Of a stretch of 64,000 nt of DNA, positions 17,264-24,461 are shown piece by piece. Made by a program: the position numbers and the translations under genes. Source of the stretch: Rhizobium bangladeshense (GTDB lineage: Bacteria; Pseudomonadota; Alphaproteobacteria; Rhizobiales; Rhizobiaceae); the NCBI RefSeq assembly GCF_001662075.1, contig NZ_LYPL01000017.1, positions 1-64,000 of the forward strand, in the 5' to 3' direction. A model generated the notes under the pieces. That model did not search any database, was not told the origin of the DNA, and was given only the letters and a program-made list of their open reading frames with translations. The first letter of the stretch is position 1. Each line of letters starts with the position of its first letter.

Positions 17264-17485
17264 ATGGATAAGGTTGCCGTCTCCTTCAACGCCGGATCCT
17301 CCAGTCTCAAGATCGGCGTCTCAGGCTGGGCGACGGCCGGTCGCTCCGTCTGGGAGGTGGTATTGCCGGTGACCAGCCAAGATTCAGCTTTCGATCCTCT
17401 GGCCGAGACGAGGCCATTGATCTTCCGGCAGGACAGAGATCGACGCGGAACTGGTTTCGCAAGTCGTCGTCTGCATCGTCCGTAG
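17264..17485 (+). pseudogene. Acetate kinase N-terminal fragment
   Basis: The frame starts MDKVAVSFNAGSSSLKIGVS, the first strand and phosphate-binding loop (NAGSSSLK) of acetate kinase. About 30 codons later the sequence (TSQDSAFDPLAETRPLIFRQ) degenerates, and it stops at 17485, roughly 70 codons of an expected 390-400. The break lies 16 bases before attR, so the right end of the island was probably lost or rearranged here. Acetate kinase genes accompany universal stress genes in oxygen-limitation clusters of related bacteria, which fits the island's content. Confidence 0.75.
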
Positions 17486-17501
17486 ATGCATCTTTGGTGC
17501 G

Positions 17502-17519
17502 TCTCGACCGCACCATCCC
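17502..17519 (+). repeat. attR: 18-bp copy of the tRNA-Leu 3' end
   Basis: TCTCGACCGCACCATCCC, identical to 5063-5080. It is not part of a tRNA here. The sequence to its right (TTTTCAGGGAACGCTCGCC) is presumably what followed tRNA-Leu before the island arrived. Confidence 0.88.
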
Positions 17520-17807
17520 TTTTCAGGGAACGCTCGCCGGGCGATGATGTCGGTATAAGCTGATCACCTTGTATATGTGTAACACGGCCGGGTAGGCCGT
17601 GATTGCCGCCGCTGCTGACATAAGAATCGACGACGGTGAAACACGTCGCGCTGATCTCAAGCGCCAATCACGCGTCAATTGATTCTCGAAGATCGCGATG
17701 TAATTTTGAGACGCACCGCGAGATTTCCTCATAAACGGCTTAACCCATCCTTAGTTGCGGCCAAGATATATGTCGGCCCGGTGTGTATCTCCGGAAGCTT
17801 GGGAATA
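17520..17807. other. Intergenic region right of the island
   Basis: About 290 bases with no gene that I can support. The reading frame of the next gene stays open back to 17679, but no family similarity extends upstream of 17808. Confidence 0.4.
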
Positions 17808-18452
17808 ATGAAGACAAAAGACGCGGCAAGCGGGTCGTTCCTCGACATCTATTTCGTCCTCGACATCATCGAGAAGGTTCTGGTCGTCTATCTCTTTGTC
17901 GCGATAGTGCTGCGCATCCTGCCGCAGGCGCACGGTGACAGAGCGATTATCGATTGCCTGCTGCTAGTCTCTGAAGGCGCTGCCGCCTTTCTGATCCTGA
18001 CCCGCCGACCGACGAAGAATGCGTCGCTTCGGGTCTATGACTGGACTGTCACCGCCATAGGAACGCTGTTCCCGCTGCTCGTCTCGCCAACGACGACGGA
18101 GCCGCTTGCGCCGCTCTGGTTCTGTGGAACGGTGATGTGCCTCGGCTTTATCCTGCAAATATCGGCGAAGCTGGTTTTGCGGCGAAGCTTCGGTCTGGTG
18201 CCGGCAAATCGGGGCGTCAAGGTCGGCGGCCCGTACAGGTTTGTCCGCCACCCGATGTATGCGGGCTATTTGATGACGCATGTCAGTTTCTTGCTGGCCA
18301 ATCCGTCGATCTTGAATTTCGCCATTTATGCGACGGCTCTTGGCGCGCAATGTCTGCGGCTTCTGGCAGAGGAACGCCTGCTCAAGGAGGATCCCGCCTA
18401 TACGGCCTTCATGGCCACGACCCGTTACCGACTCGTTCCATTCGTATTCTGA
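17808..18452 (+). CDS. Isoprenylcysteine carboxyl methyltransferase-like membrane protein
   Basis: A 214-aa integral membrane protein with about five hydrophobic segments. The C-terminal part carries the hallmark GVKVGGPYRFVRHPMYAGYL (SAM-binding RHPxY motif of the ICMT/PEMT superfamily), followed by a long hydrophobic stretch and EERLLKEDPAYTAFMATTRYR, whose EE pair is also conserved. These enzymes methylate lipid-like or small substrates at the membrane using S-adenosylmethionine. Bacterial substrates are mostly unknown. The ATG at 17808 follows GGGAA. The gene is directly followed by a double hairpin repeat. Confidence 0.85.
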   Translation: MKTKDAASGSFLDIYFVLDIIEKVLVVYLFVAIVLRILPQAHGDRAIIDCLLLVSEGAAAFLILTRRPTKNASLRVYDWTVTAIGTLFPLLVSPTTTEPLAPLWFCGTVMCLGFILQISAKLVLRRSFGLVPANRGVKVGGPYRFVRHPMYAGYLMTHVSFLLANPSILNFAIYATALGAQCLRLLAEERLLKEDPAYTAFMATTRYRLVPFVF

Positions 18453-18453
18453 G

Positions 18454-18560
18454 GCGCTAAAGCGCGTCGCATCAACTTTGATTCATGCGACGCGCTTTAG
18501 CCCTTTGTTTTTATGCATGTCGCCCGGAACCGCTGCACACTTCCGGGCGACATGCATTAG
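18454..18560. repeat. Double-hairpin intergenic repeat, copy 1
   Basis: Two perfect stem-loops side by side. Stem 1 is CTAAAGCGCGTCGCAT (18457-18472) pairing with 18485-18500; stem 2 is ATGCATGTCGCCCGGAA (18513-18529) pairing with 18541-18557. They are joined by a CCCTTTGTTTTT linker. A diverged copy lies at 50401-50507. Both copies directly follow a stop codon, so they may act as terminators or RNA-end protectors. This looks like a rhizobial dispersed repeat. Confidence 0.85.
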
Positions 18561-18607
18561 AAGCGGATTGAAAGGAAGGGGCTGAATTTGCGGCCCCTTC
18601 CTATTAA

Positions 18608-18973
18608 TCAATGCGTTGCGCGGCAAGCTTCGGTGCGCGAGGCGCCGCTGTCGGCACCCTTGGTATGGGAGCCGCTCGGACCGACCATGCTGTGGCACGG
18701 GGGCAGGGGCTTGATGCTCGCGGTCGCCGTCTTGTCGACAACTGGGGTGGCCATGGCGGACGGGGCAAAACCGTCGCTGTCATTGGTGTAATCGCTGGAA
18801 TAGGCCGGGGCCTTGCGGTTGCTGTAGTGAACCGGAGCGGGCTTGGCCATCGGGCTCGGCGCAAAGCCGTCACTGTCATTGGTATAGTCGTCAGAATATG
18901 TCGGCTGAGCGAAGGCAGCGCCTGCGAGGCTGACGGCGAACAGAGATGCGGCGAGGGCAATTTTGATGCGCAT
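18608..18973 (-). CDS. Small exported protein with a duplicated DYTNDSDGFAP motif
   Basis: A 121-aa protein with a clear Sec signal peptide (MRIKIALAASLFAVSLAGAA, cleavage likely after AFA). The mature part repeats YSDDYTNDSDGFAPSPMA and YSSDYTNDSDGFAPSAMA about 35 residues apart, followed by a serine/glycine-rich tail with two cysteines. I do not know the family; the acidic repeat could bind cations or be a structural linker. It should be periplasmic. GAGGAG precedes the ATG, and a perfect dyad at 18993-19010 lies in its 5' leader. Confidence 0.75.
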   Translation of the reverse strand: MRIKIALAASLFAVSLAGAAFAQPTYSDDYTNDSDGFAPSPMAKPAPVHYSNRKAPAYSSDYTNDSDGFAPSAMATPVVDKTATASIKPLPPCHSMVGPSGSHTKGADSGASRTEACRATH

Positions 18974-18992
18974 GGTTTCTTCTCCTCAATCT

Positions 18993-19010
18993 GTTGTTGA
19001 AATCAACAAC
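18993..19010. promoter_or_regulatory. Perfect dyad in the leader of the exported-protein gene
   Basis: GTTGTTGA-AA-TCAACAAC, 8-bp arms with a 2-bp centre, 19 bases before the start codon and just upstream of the ribosome binding site. It could be an operator; the 2-base centre is too short for a good RNA hairpin loop. Confidence 0.5.
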
Positions 19011-19230
19011 ATAAACCATCCCCGGCGGATAAGAGTTCGCGCTCCAATTCAGGCGAAATTGTGAACGGATTTCGACTGGACAGAAACCTTTTGTTCAAAT
19101 GAAATCACGGACTTGTCAATGAACCTGACGTTTTCGTCACGGCAGCCGCGTAAACAAACATAGCCAACTGATCGCCCGCGATCGCTACAAGCTAAGATTG
19201 TTAACTTTTGGTAATGTTGAACAGAGCCAA

Positions 19231-19253
19231 AGGGAGGCGGCAGCAGCCTCCCT
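19231..19253 (-). terminator. Hairpin downstream of the BON gene
   Basis: AGGGAGGC (19231-19238) pairs with GCCTCCCT (19246-19253), 7-base loop, 26 bases past the BON stop codon on the minus strand. The U-tract is short (CTTTGG), so termination may be partial. Confidence 0.5.
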
Positions 19254-19279
19254 CGTGATCGCCAAGTTACCCGTGAGGT

Positions 19280-19792
19280 TCAGTCTTCGTTGGGGATGTG
19301 GGCGTCGACGCCGGTCAGCTGCAGCCTGTTGCGGACATGATGGACGCCGTCGACAGAAAGCGCGCCGAGCTCGACCTTGCGGGCAATGCCGATCGTCTCC
19401 ACCGAGCCTTCCAGGGTGATGACGTGGCCGTCGGCGTGGACCTCGATGCTGTTGATATCCACTTCGGGAATGTTTTCGAGAACGTCGTTTACCCGCGCTT
19501 CGAGCTCGTCGCTGTCGTCACGATCGATCGTGCCGGCGCGCAGCGAATCCTTCAGGCGGTTCTCGTTGCCGTCCTTATCCGTGCCGTCGATGCGAAAGCC
19601 TTGGTTGGGATCGCGGTCGAAATTTGCTTTTGTATCACCATAGGGGCGGTTGGCCGGGTCGCTGCCAGCGGTGCCGTCGGCATAGGGCCAGCCGTCGTCG
19701 AGATTGCGTTCTTCGAGGTCGCGATAATCTTCTTCGCGGGAAAGCTCTGGGGCCTCGCGTGAAATCGGGGTCTTGTCACCGATCCTTGCCAT
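19280..19792 (-). CDS. BON-domain protein
   Basis: A 170-aa soluble protein with an acidic, low-complexity N-terminal half (residues 1-95, rich in Asp, Gly, Asn and Arg) and a C-terminal BON domain from about 100 to 165 (LEARVNDVLENIPEVDINSI, HADGHVITLEGSV, VDGVHHVRNRLQL). BON domains bind phospholipid surfaces and are linked to envelope stress. There is no signal peptide, so a cytoplasmic or membrane-peripheral site is expected. The start at 19792 follows GGAGCGAACCTA. A putative terminator lies downstream. Confidence 0.88.
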   Translation of the reverse strand: MARIGDKTPISREAPELSREEDYRDLEERNLDDGWPYADGTAGSDPANRPYGDTKANFDRDPNQGFRIDGTDKDGNENRLKDSLRAGTIDRDDSDELEARVNDVLENIPEVDINSIEVHADGHVITLEGSVETIGIARKVELGALSVDGVHHVRNRLQLTGVDAHIPNED

Positions 19793-19863
19793 TAGGTTCG
19801 CTCCTTGTTTCTCTGCGGGAGAACGCCGACAGGGGCGAATGGTTCGGTGTGCCGGGTGATTTG

Positions 19864-20358
19864 TCAGCCTTGCGTCTTCTCCCATTTTTTGACGAGGCGG
19901 TCGCGCTTCAGCCGCGAAAGCCGCTGCAGCCAGAAGATGCCGTCGAGCTGGTCGACCTCGTGCTGGATGCAGATGGCGAGGAAATCTTCGGCGGCCTCGT
20001 CGTGCATCTTGCCGTCGGCATCCTGATAGCGGAAGCGGATTGCCCGCGGGCGCGTGACTTCGTCGGTCGCGCCGGGCATGGAGACGCTGCCCTCGGTATG
20101 GATCATCGTCTCCTGCGACCGCCAGGTGATCTCAGGATTGACATAGAGGCGCACTCCGTCGGCCCTGTCCAGCTCAAGCACTGTCAGACGAAGGAAGACG
20201 CCGATATGGGCGGCGGTGATGCCGACACCGGGGGCCGCGCGCATCGTCGCCAGCAGGTCGTCGGCCAGCGCGGCGAGCGAGGCGTCGAAGGCCGTCACCG
20301 GCGCGCAAACGGTCTTCAGGCCCTGATGCGGATAACGCAGGATCGGACGGACGGGCAT
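19864..20358 (-). CDS. Peptide-deformylase-like protein with altered catalytic motifs
   Basis: This protein is 164 aa from the ATG at 20358 (GAGGAA upstream); a longer frame runs to 20421. The fold is that of peptide deformylase (RPILRYP start, AAPGVGITAAHIG loop, YVNPEI strand, QHEVDQLDGIFW helix). The three catalytic motifs are changed: the family glutamine in GxGxAAxQ is histidine, the metal-binding cysteine in EGCLS is replaced (EGSVSMPG), and HExDH reads HEVDQ, losing the second metal histidine. Classical formyl removal from nascent proteins is therefore unlikely. Another role or a non-enzymatic function is possible. Confidence 0.85.
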   Translation of the reverse strand: MPVRPILRYPHQGLKTVCAPVTAFDASLAALADDLLATMRAAPGVGITAAHIGVFLRLTVLELDRADGVRLYVNPEITWRSQETMIHTEGSVSMPGATDEVTRPRAIRFRYQDADGKMHDEAAEDFLAICIQHEVDQLDGIFWLQRLSRLKRDRLVKKWEKTQG

Positions 20359-20598
20359 GGAGCGGGCTTCCTCTGTTTGAACGACGGGAAAACTATCGTT
20401 GGCCGCAGGCATTGTCATCAAGAAGCGCGGTTTGGCGCTTTACGGCAGGGATGCTTTGAGCTAGCAGGAGCAGGAATTCCGACTGCGGGAAGCCTTGCGC
20501 GGGATTTACTATCCGCTTGTTGACAATGTGTTTTCGGCCGACATTTGCGAATGCGGCGCGGCAGTCGTTGAAATTCGAACCAGGTGCGAGGGCGGCAG

Positions 20599-22011
20599 AT
20601 GACGACGACCGATACGGAAGACCGCATTCGCCGGCGCGATGACGAGGAAGCGGATATTTACGACGAGGACGGCAATGTCCGCGGCGATTTCCTGGCGCTC
20701 GTCGGCGCCGCAATCGCCGATCGCGATACGCTGTTCCTGCGCCAGAATGTCGCCCGCCTGCATGAATCCGAAATAGGCGACCTGCTGGAATCGATCCAGC
20801 CGGATCAGCGGCTGGCGCTGGTGCGCCTGCTCGGCGAAGATTTTGACATGACGGCGCTGACCGAGGTCGACGAGGCGATCCGCCGCGAGATCGTCGACCA
20901 GATGCCGAACGAGCAGATCGCCGCGGCGATCGGCGAACTCGATTCGGATGATGCCGTCTACATTCTCGAAGATCTCGACAAGGAAGACCGAGAAGAGATC
21001 CTTGCGCAGCTGCCGTTTACCGAACGGGTGCGGCTGCGTCGGGCGCTGGACTATCCAGAAAGCTCGGCCGGACGCCGCATGCAGACGGAATTCGTCGCCG
21101 TGCCGCCATTCTGGACGGTCGGCCAGACGATCGATTACATGCGTGACGAGGAGAATCTGCCCTATTCCTTCGCGCAGATCTTCGTCATCGATCCGACCTT
21201 CAAGCTGCTCGGCGCCGTCGATCTCGATAAAATCCTGCGCACCAAGCGGCAGACGAAGATCGAGCAGATCATGCGCGAAACCAACCATCCGGTTCCGGCC
21301 GAGATGGACCAGGAAGAGGCCGCCCAGCTCTTCGAACAGTACGACCTTCTCTCTGCGGCCGTCGTCGACGAAAACGACCGACTGGTCGGCGTGCTGACAA
21401 TCGACGACGTCGTCGACGTCATCCACGAAGAGGCGGATGAGGATATCAAGCGCCTCGGCGGCGTCGGCGACGAAGAACTGTCGGACAATGTGCTGTCGAC
21501 GGCGCGCTCGCGTTTCCTCTGGCTACTCATCAATCTCGGCACTGCGATGCTGTCGGCAAGCGTCATCGGCCTGTTCGACGCCTCGATCGAGAAGATGATC
21601 GCGCTTGCGGTGCTGATGCCGATCGTCGCCTCGATGGGCGGCAATGCCGGCACGCAGACGATGACGGTGACGGTGCGCGCGCTCGCCACCCGCGATCTCG
21701 ACATCTATAATGCCGGCCGCATCATCCGCAGAGAGGCGGGCGTCGGCATTCTCAACGGCGCCGTCTTCGCGACGATCATGGGCGCGATCGCAGCAGTCTG
21801 GTTTAACGACTATCAGCTCGGCGGGGTGATCGCGGCGGCGATGATCATCAATCTGATGGCGGCAGCGCTTGCCGGCATCCTGTTGCCACTGCTGCTCGAC
21901 AAGATGGGGGCTGATCCGGCCATCGCCTCCTCGGTCTTCGTTACGACGGTGACGGACTGTACCGGCTTTTTCGCCTTTCTCGGTATCGCGACCTGGTGGT
22001 TCGGCATCTGA
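20599..22011 (+). CDS. mgtE: Magnesium transporter MgtE
   Basis: A 470-aa protein with the MgtE layout: a cytoplasmic superhelical N-domain (residues about 30-130), two CBS domains (about 135-260, including LTIDDVVDVIHEEADEDIKR), a connecting helix, and five transmembrane helices in the C-terminal 180 residues with the signature MPIVASMGGNAGTQTMTVTV. It conducts Mg2+ across the inner membrane and is closed by Mg2+ binding to the N and CBS domains. The start at 20599 has GAGGGCGGCAG upstream. It reads divergently from the deformylase-like gene. Confidence 0.95.
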   Translation: MTTTDTEDRIRRRDDEEADIYDEDGNVRGDFLALVGAAIADRDTLFLRQNVARLHESEIGDLLESIQPDQRLALVRLLGEDFDMTALTEVDEAIRREIVDQMPNEQIAAAIGELDSDDAVYILEDLDKEDREEILAQLPFTERVRLRRALDYPESSAGRRMQTEFVAVPPFWTVGQTIDYMRDEENLPYSFAQIFVIDPTFKLLGAVDLDKILRTKRQTKIEQIMRETNHPVPAEMDQEEAAQLFEQYDLLSAAVVDENDRLVGVLTIDDVVDVIHEEADEDIKRLGGVGDEELSDNVLSTARSRFLWLLINLGTAMLSASVIGLFDASIEKMIALAVLMPIVASMGGNAGTQTMTVTVRALATRDLDIYNAGRIIRREAGVGILNGAVFATIMGAIAAVWFNDYQLGGVIAAAMIINLMAAALAGILLPLLLDKMGADPAIASSVFVTTVTDCTGFFAFLGIATWWFGI

Positions 22012-22024
22012 ATGGCGGCCGAAA

Positions 22025-22046
22025 TTGACTATTACGTAAAAGTCAA
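22025..22046 (+). promoter_or_regulatory. Palindromic MerR-type operator/promoter
   Basis: A 22-bp dyad (20 of 22 positions symmetrical) centred on TTACGTAA. Its first six bases are a -35-like TTGACT, and a -10-like TATTAT follows at 22047-22052, leaving 16 bp between. It lies 30 bases before the merR ATG. The TTACGTAA core resembles operators of LiuR/AtuR-type MerR proteins, so the product of 22077-22469 is the obvious ligand. Confidence 0.7.
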
Positions 22047-22076
22047 TATTATTGCCGGTTCGACGACGGGGAACAC

Positions 22077-22469
22077 ATGCCGGTGAACAAATATTATAGC
22101 ATAACGGAGCTCACGCGCGAATTCGGTGTCTCGACGCGCACGCTCCGATTCTACGAGGACGAGGGACTGATCCATCCGGAGCGGCGAGGGCGCACCCGCC
22201 TGTTCCGGCCGGCGGACCGACGGCTGATTGGCGAAATCCTGCGCGGGCGGCGGATCGGTTTCACCATCGCGGAAATTCGCGAGATCATCCAGGTCTATAA
22301 GGAGCCGCCGGGCGAACTAGGCCAGCTGAAGCTTCTGATGAAGCGCGTCGACGAGAAGCGCGAGGACCTGCGCCAGAAGCGCAAGGATATAGACGACACG
22401 CTGACGGAACTCGACAATATCGAGGAGGCCTGCCTCGGCCGCCTCGCCGAAATCGGCGTCACCACCTGA
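22077..22469 (+). CDS. MerR-family transcriptional regulator
   Basis: A 130-aa regulator with an N-terminal MerR winged helix (YYSITELTREFGVSTRTLRF, then YEDEGLIHPERRGRTRLFRP), a second DNA-contact helix region and a C-terminal coiled coil (residues 80-118, LLMKRVDEKREDLRQKRKD). The C-terminal tail is short, with one cysteine (EEACLGRL). This type regulates branched-chain amino acid or acyl-CoA catabolism genes in proteobacteria. No target gene lies beside it: mgtE ends upstream and the next genes converge. The promoter palindrome suggests autoregulation. Confidence 0.88.
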   Translation: MPVNKYYSITELTREFGVSTRTLRFYEDEGLIHPERRGRTRLFRPADRRLIGEILRGRRIGFTIAEIREIIQVYKEPPGELGQLKLLMKRVDEKREDLRQKRKDIDDTLTELDNIEEACLGRLAEIGVTT

Positions 22470-22496
22470 CAACGGGGGCCGTGCCCTCGTCCGTCC

Positions 22497-23486
22497 CTAT
22501 TCCGCCTCGGCGCTGCATTCGGTGACGAGCGTCTGCACCCGTTCATCCTTCTGGACGTCGACCTCGTTTGCCTGCAGTGGGATCAACAGGTTTTGGGCCT
22601 GCAATTTTCCGAGCGTACACTGGCAGAAACCGCGGCAGAGCGCTTCACCTTGCTGCATCACGCAAGTGGAGTTGCATTGCCTTAGGTAAGTTTCTGTCGG
22701 ATCCGGCTTTGCCGGCGGGACGAGAAGGGAAAGCCCGTAGGCGACGGCGATCAGCACAGGCTGGTGGATGAGATAGAAGGCAAGGCTGTGGCGGCCGAGC
22801 CGCGCCGGCCACCAGGAGCCGGTGCCAAGGGCGGCAAGCCGGTGCGGCAGCCTGGTTCTGATGGCGATCGAGGCGAAGCTCAATCCGGCAAAGAAGGGCG
22901 TTGCCCAGGGAAACAGCGGCACGTAGTCGTTCGATCGTTGCGGCATTTCGGCAAGGCCGATCCAGGCGAGATATCGCGGATCGAAAAAGGACGAGCGCAG
23001 CAGGCCCGGCGTGCCGAAATTATCGGTGATCCAGGCGGCCAGGAGTGCCAATGTGACGACGAGCGTGACGGCGAGCGGCAGCCGGATGAAAATGATGCCG
23101 ATGAGCGTGAGCACCGCGATGCAATGCAGAATGCCGAAATAGATCCACCCGTCCGGCATCGCGATGCGGGTGACGATCGAAATGGCGGCGGCTGCCGCGG
23201 CAATCATGCCGAAACGCTTCCAGAAGGACGGCCAGCGAATCGTCGGCGTGCTGGAAAGCACCAGACTGACGCCGACGATGAAGAGGAAGGTGGTGGCGAT
23301 CGCCCGGGCATAGAACTTCAGCCAGCCGGTCTCGGCCGTGCCCGGCGCGAGATATCCCATGAACTCCATGTCCCAGGAGAAATGGTAGCTCGCCATGGCG
23401 ATCAGCGCGATGCCGCGCGCCGTATCCAGTAGACCGATGCGTGGCGGCCTTGCCGCCGCATCGGCCTGAGCTGCCGGCATGGTCAT
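22497..23486 (-). CDS. DUF1624 / heparan-alpha-glucosaminide acetyltransferase-like membrane protein
   Basis: A 329-aa inner-membrane protein with eight to ten hydrophobic helices. The N-terminal RIGLLDTARGIALIAMASYH with its conserved Asp-Arg and histidine, followed by FSWDMEF, is the DUF1624/acyltransferase-3-like signature. Such proteins may move acyl groups across the membrane. After the last membrane helix there is an unusual cysteine-rich segment (QCNSTCVMQQGEALCRGFCQ, residues about 275-295) that could bind metal or form disulfides in the periplasm. The start codon overlaps the upstream stop (TGATG), so translation is coupled. Confidence 0.8.
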   Translation of the reverse strand: MTMPAAQADAAARPPRIGLLDTARGIALIAMASYHFSWDMEFMGYLAPGTAETGWLKFYARAIATTFLFIVGVSLVLSSTPTIRWPSFWKRFGMIAAAAAAISIVTRIAMPDGWIYFGILHCIAVLTLIGIIFIRLPLAVTLVVTLALLAAWITDNFGTPGLLRSSFFDPRYLAWIGLAEMPQRSNDYVPLFPWATPFFAGLSFASIAIRTRLPHRLAALGTGSWWPARLGRHSLAFYLIHQPVLIAVAYGLSLLVPPAKPDPTETYLRQCNSTCVMQQGEALCRGFCQCTLGKLQAQNLLIPLQANEVDVQKDERVQTLVTECSAEAE

Positions 23487-24250
23487 CAAAGTCTCCCGGT
23501 CAGATCATTTCCGTCGTTCGACGGCATGTCGCGGCGAAGAGCGGAAAGGTGAAGATTGGATGGCGGGCCAGCATCCATGATCGCCAGCCGCGCCTCCGAG
23601 AAGAACTGCCGTCGTGTCAGCACGAAGATGACGATCGCTGTCGTCAGCATGAAGACATAAGGATTGATGAACCAGCCGAGATAGCCGATCGACAGGAAGA
23701 TCGCCCTGAGGCCTTCGTTGAAATGGCTGCCCGCGATGACATTCATGCGGATCACCCGTTCGGCGGCGCGCTCGGCCGCGATGACGTCGCTCTCCGTGTC
23801 GCGCATCATCGGGATGGCACCGAAAAGGATGGTGCAATAGTTGAACAGCCGATAGGACCAGCCGAACTTGAAGAAGGCATAGCCGAATAGCGCTGCAAGC
23901 CCACCGACCTTCATCTCGAAGGCGGCATGGCCGCTGTGGAAGACGAAGGGCAGGTCGGCAAAGACGGCGTCGACCTTCTCCGTCGCGCCGAGCAGGGCGA
24001 AGCAGCTGCCGATCGCGAAAATCGAGGTGGAGGCGAAAAAAGCCGTGCCGTTCTGCAGGCCGGCCATGATCTGCGTGTCGATCATCTTAAGGTCGCGGCG
24101 CAGCGAATTGTAGATCCAATCTCGCCGCCGTTCGGTCATCGCATGGGTAAGGCTGGTACGGCCGAAGAAGGTGCGGCCCTTCAACAGCCAGGAATAACCC
24201 GCCCAGACACAGGCAAAGAAGGCCAGAGCGATATAGTCCGCCGTCGTCAT
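23486..24250 (-). CDS. DUF599 membrane protein
   Basis: A 254-aa inner-membrane protein with four hydrophobic segments. It has DYIALAFFACVWAGYSWLLK at the start, the DUF599 signature RRDWIYNSLRRDLKMIDTQI, and AGSHFNEGLRAIFLSIGYLG, whose conserved histidine and asparagine belong to the family core. The function is unknown. It is the first gene of a two-gene operon; its stop codon overlaps the DUF1624 start. An in-frame TTG precedes the chosen ATG, and no strong ribosome binding site helps to choose. Confidence 0.85.
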   Translation of the reverse strand: MTTADYIALAFFACVWAGYSWLLKGRTFFGRTSLTHAMTERRRDWIYNSLRRDLKMIDTQIMAGLQNGTAFFASTSIFAIGSCFALLGATEKVDAVFADLPFVFHSGHAAFEMKVGGLAALFGYAFFKFGWSYRLFNYCTILFGAIPMMRDTESDVIAAERAAERVIRMNVIAGSHFNEGLRAIFLSIGYLGWFINPYVFMLTTAIVIFVLTRRQFFSEARLAIMDAGPPSNLHLSALRRDMPSNDGNDLTGRL

Positions 24251-24412
24251 CAACGATTCAGTCTCCGCATGAACGCGGCCACCTTACATATGCGCTGCAA
24301 TGCTGCAATGACCGGTGAACGAGGCCCGCGCGCTTTATGCGCGTAACTCTGACAATCGAGTTCGATTTTCCGAGCGGAAAATGGCCAAGGCAACAGGAGG
24401 GAACAGGGCGCG

Positions 24413-24445
24413 TTGACGAGGTCAATTAGTTGCGCTAACGTTAGC
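24413..24445 (+). promoter_or_regulatory. Promoter and LacI-type operator 1 (FAH gene)
   Basis: Perfect palindrome GCTAACGTTAGC at 24434-24445, 16 bases before the start codon. A -35-like TTGACG at 24413 and a -10-like TAACGT at 24436 would put the operator over the -10, a repressor position. It is one of seven related sites in this cluster. Confidence 0.85.
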
Positions 24446-24461
24446 AAAAAGGGAGATCAGC

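Larger units (their letters stand above)
5063..17519. mobile_element. Genomic island integrated at the 3' end of tRNA-Leu(GAG)
   Basis: The island spans about 12.4 kb between two copies of TCTCGACCGCACCATCCC, one inside the tRNA gene and one at the far end. It holds the sulfide module, P-type ATPases, stress proteins and several broken genes, while both flanks are ordinary rhizobial core. No intact integrase, relaxase or replication gene is present, so it cannot move by itself as seen. Integration at tRNA 3' ends by tyrosine recombinases is well known; loss of the recombinase gene is inferred. Confidence 0.85.
18974..19279. other. Intergenic region between exported-protein and BON genes
   Basis: About 300 bases without a gene. 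It holds the dyad at 18993 and, at the other end, the hairpin that follows the BON gene. The middle is relatively AT-rich and probably contains the promoter for the exported-protein gene; no single -35/-10 pair stands out. Confidence 0.5.

Noticed and set aside
20358..23489. Shared MTMPAA start of the deformylase-like and DUF1624 proteins as a repeat
   Set aside because: Only about six codons are alike and the deformylase-like protein probably starts further downstream; chance is enough.
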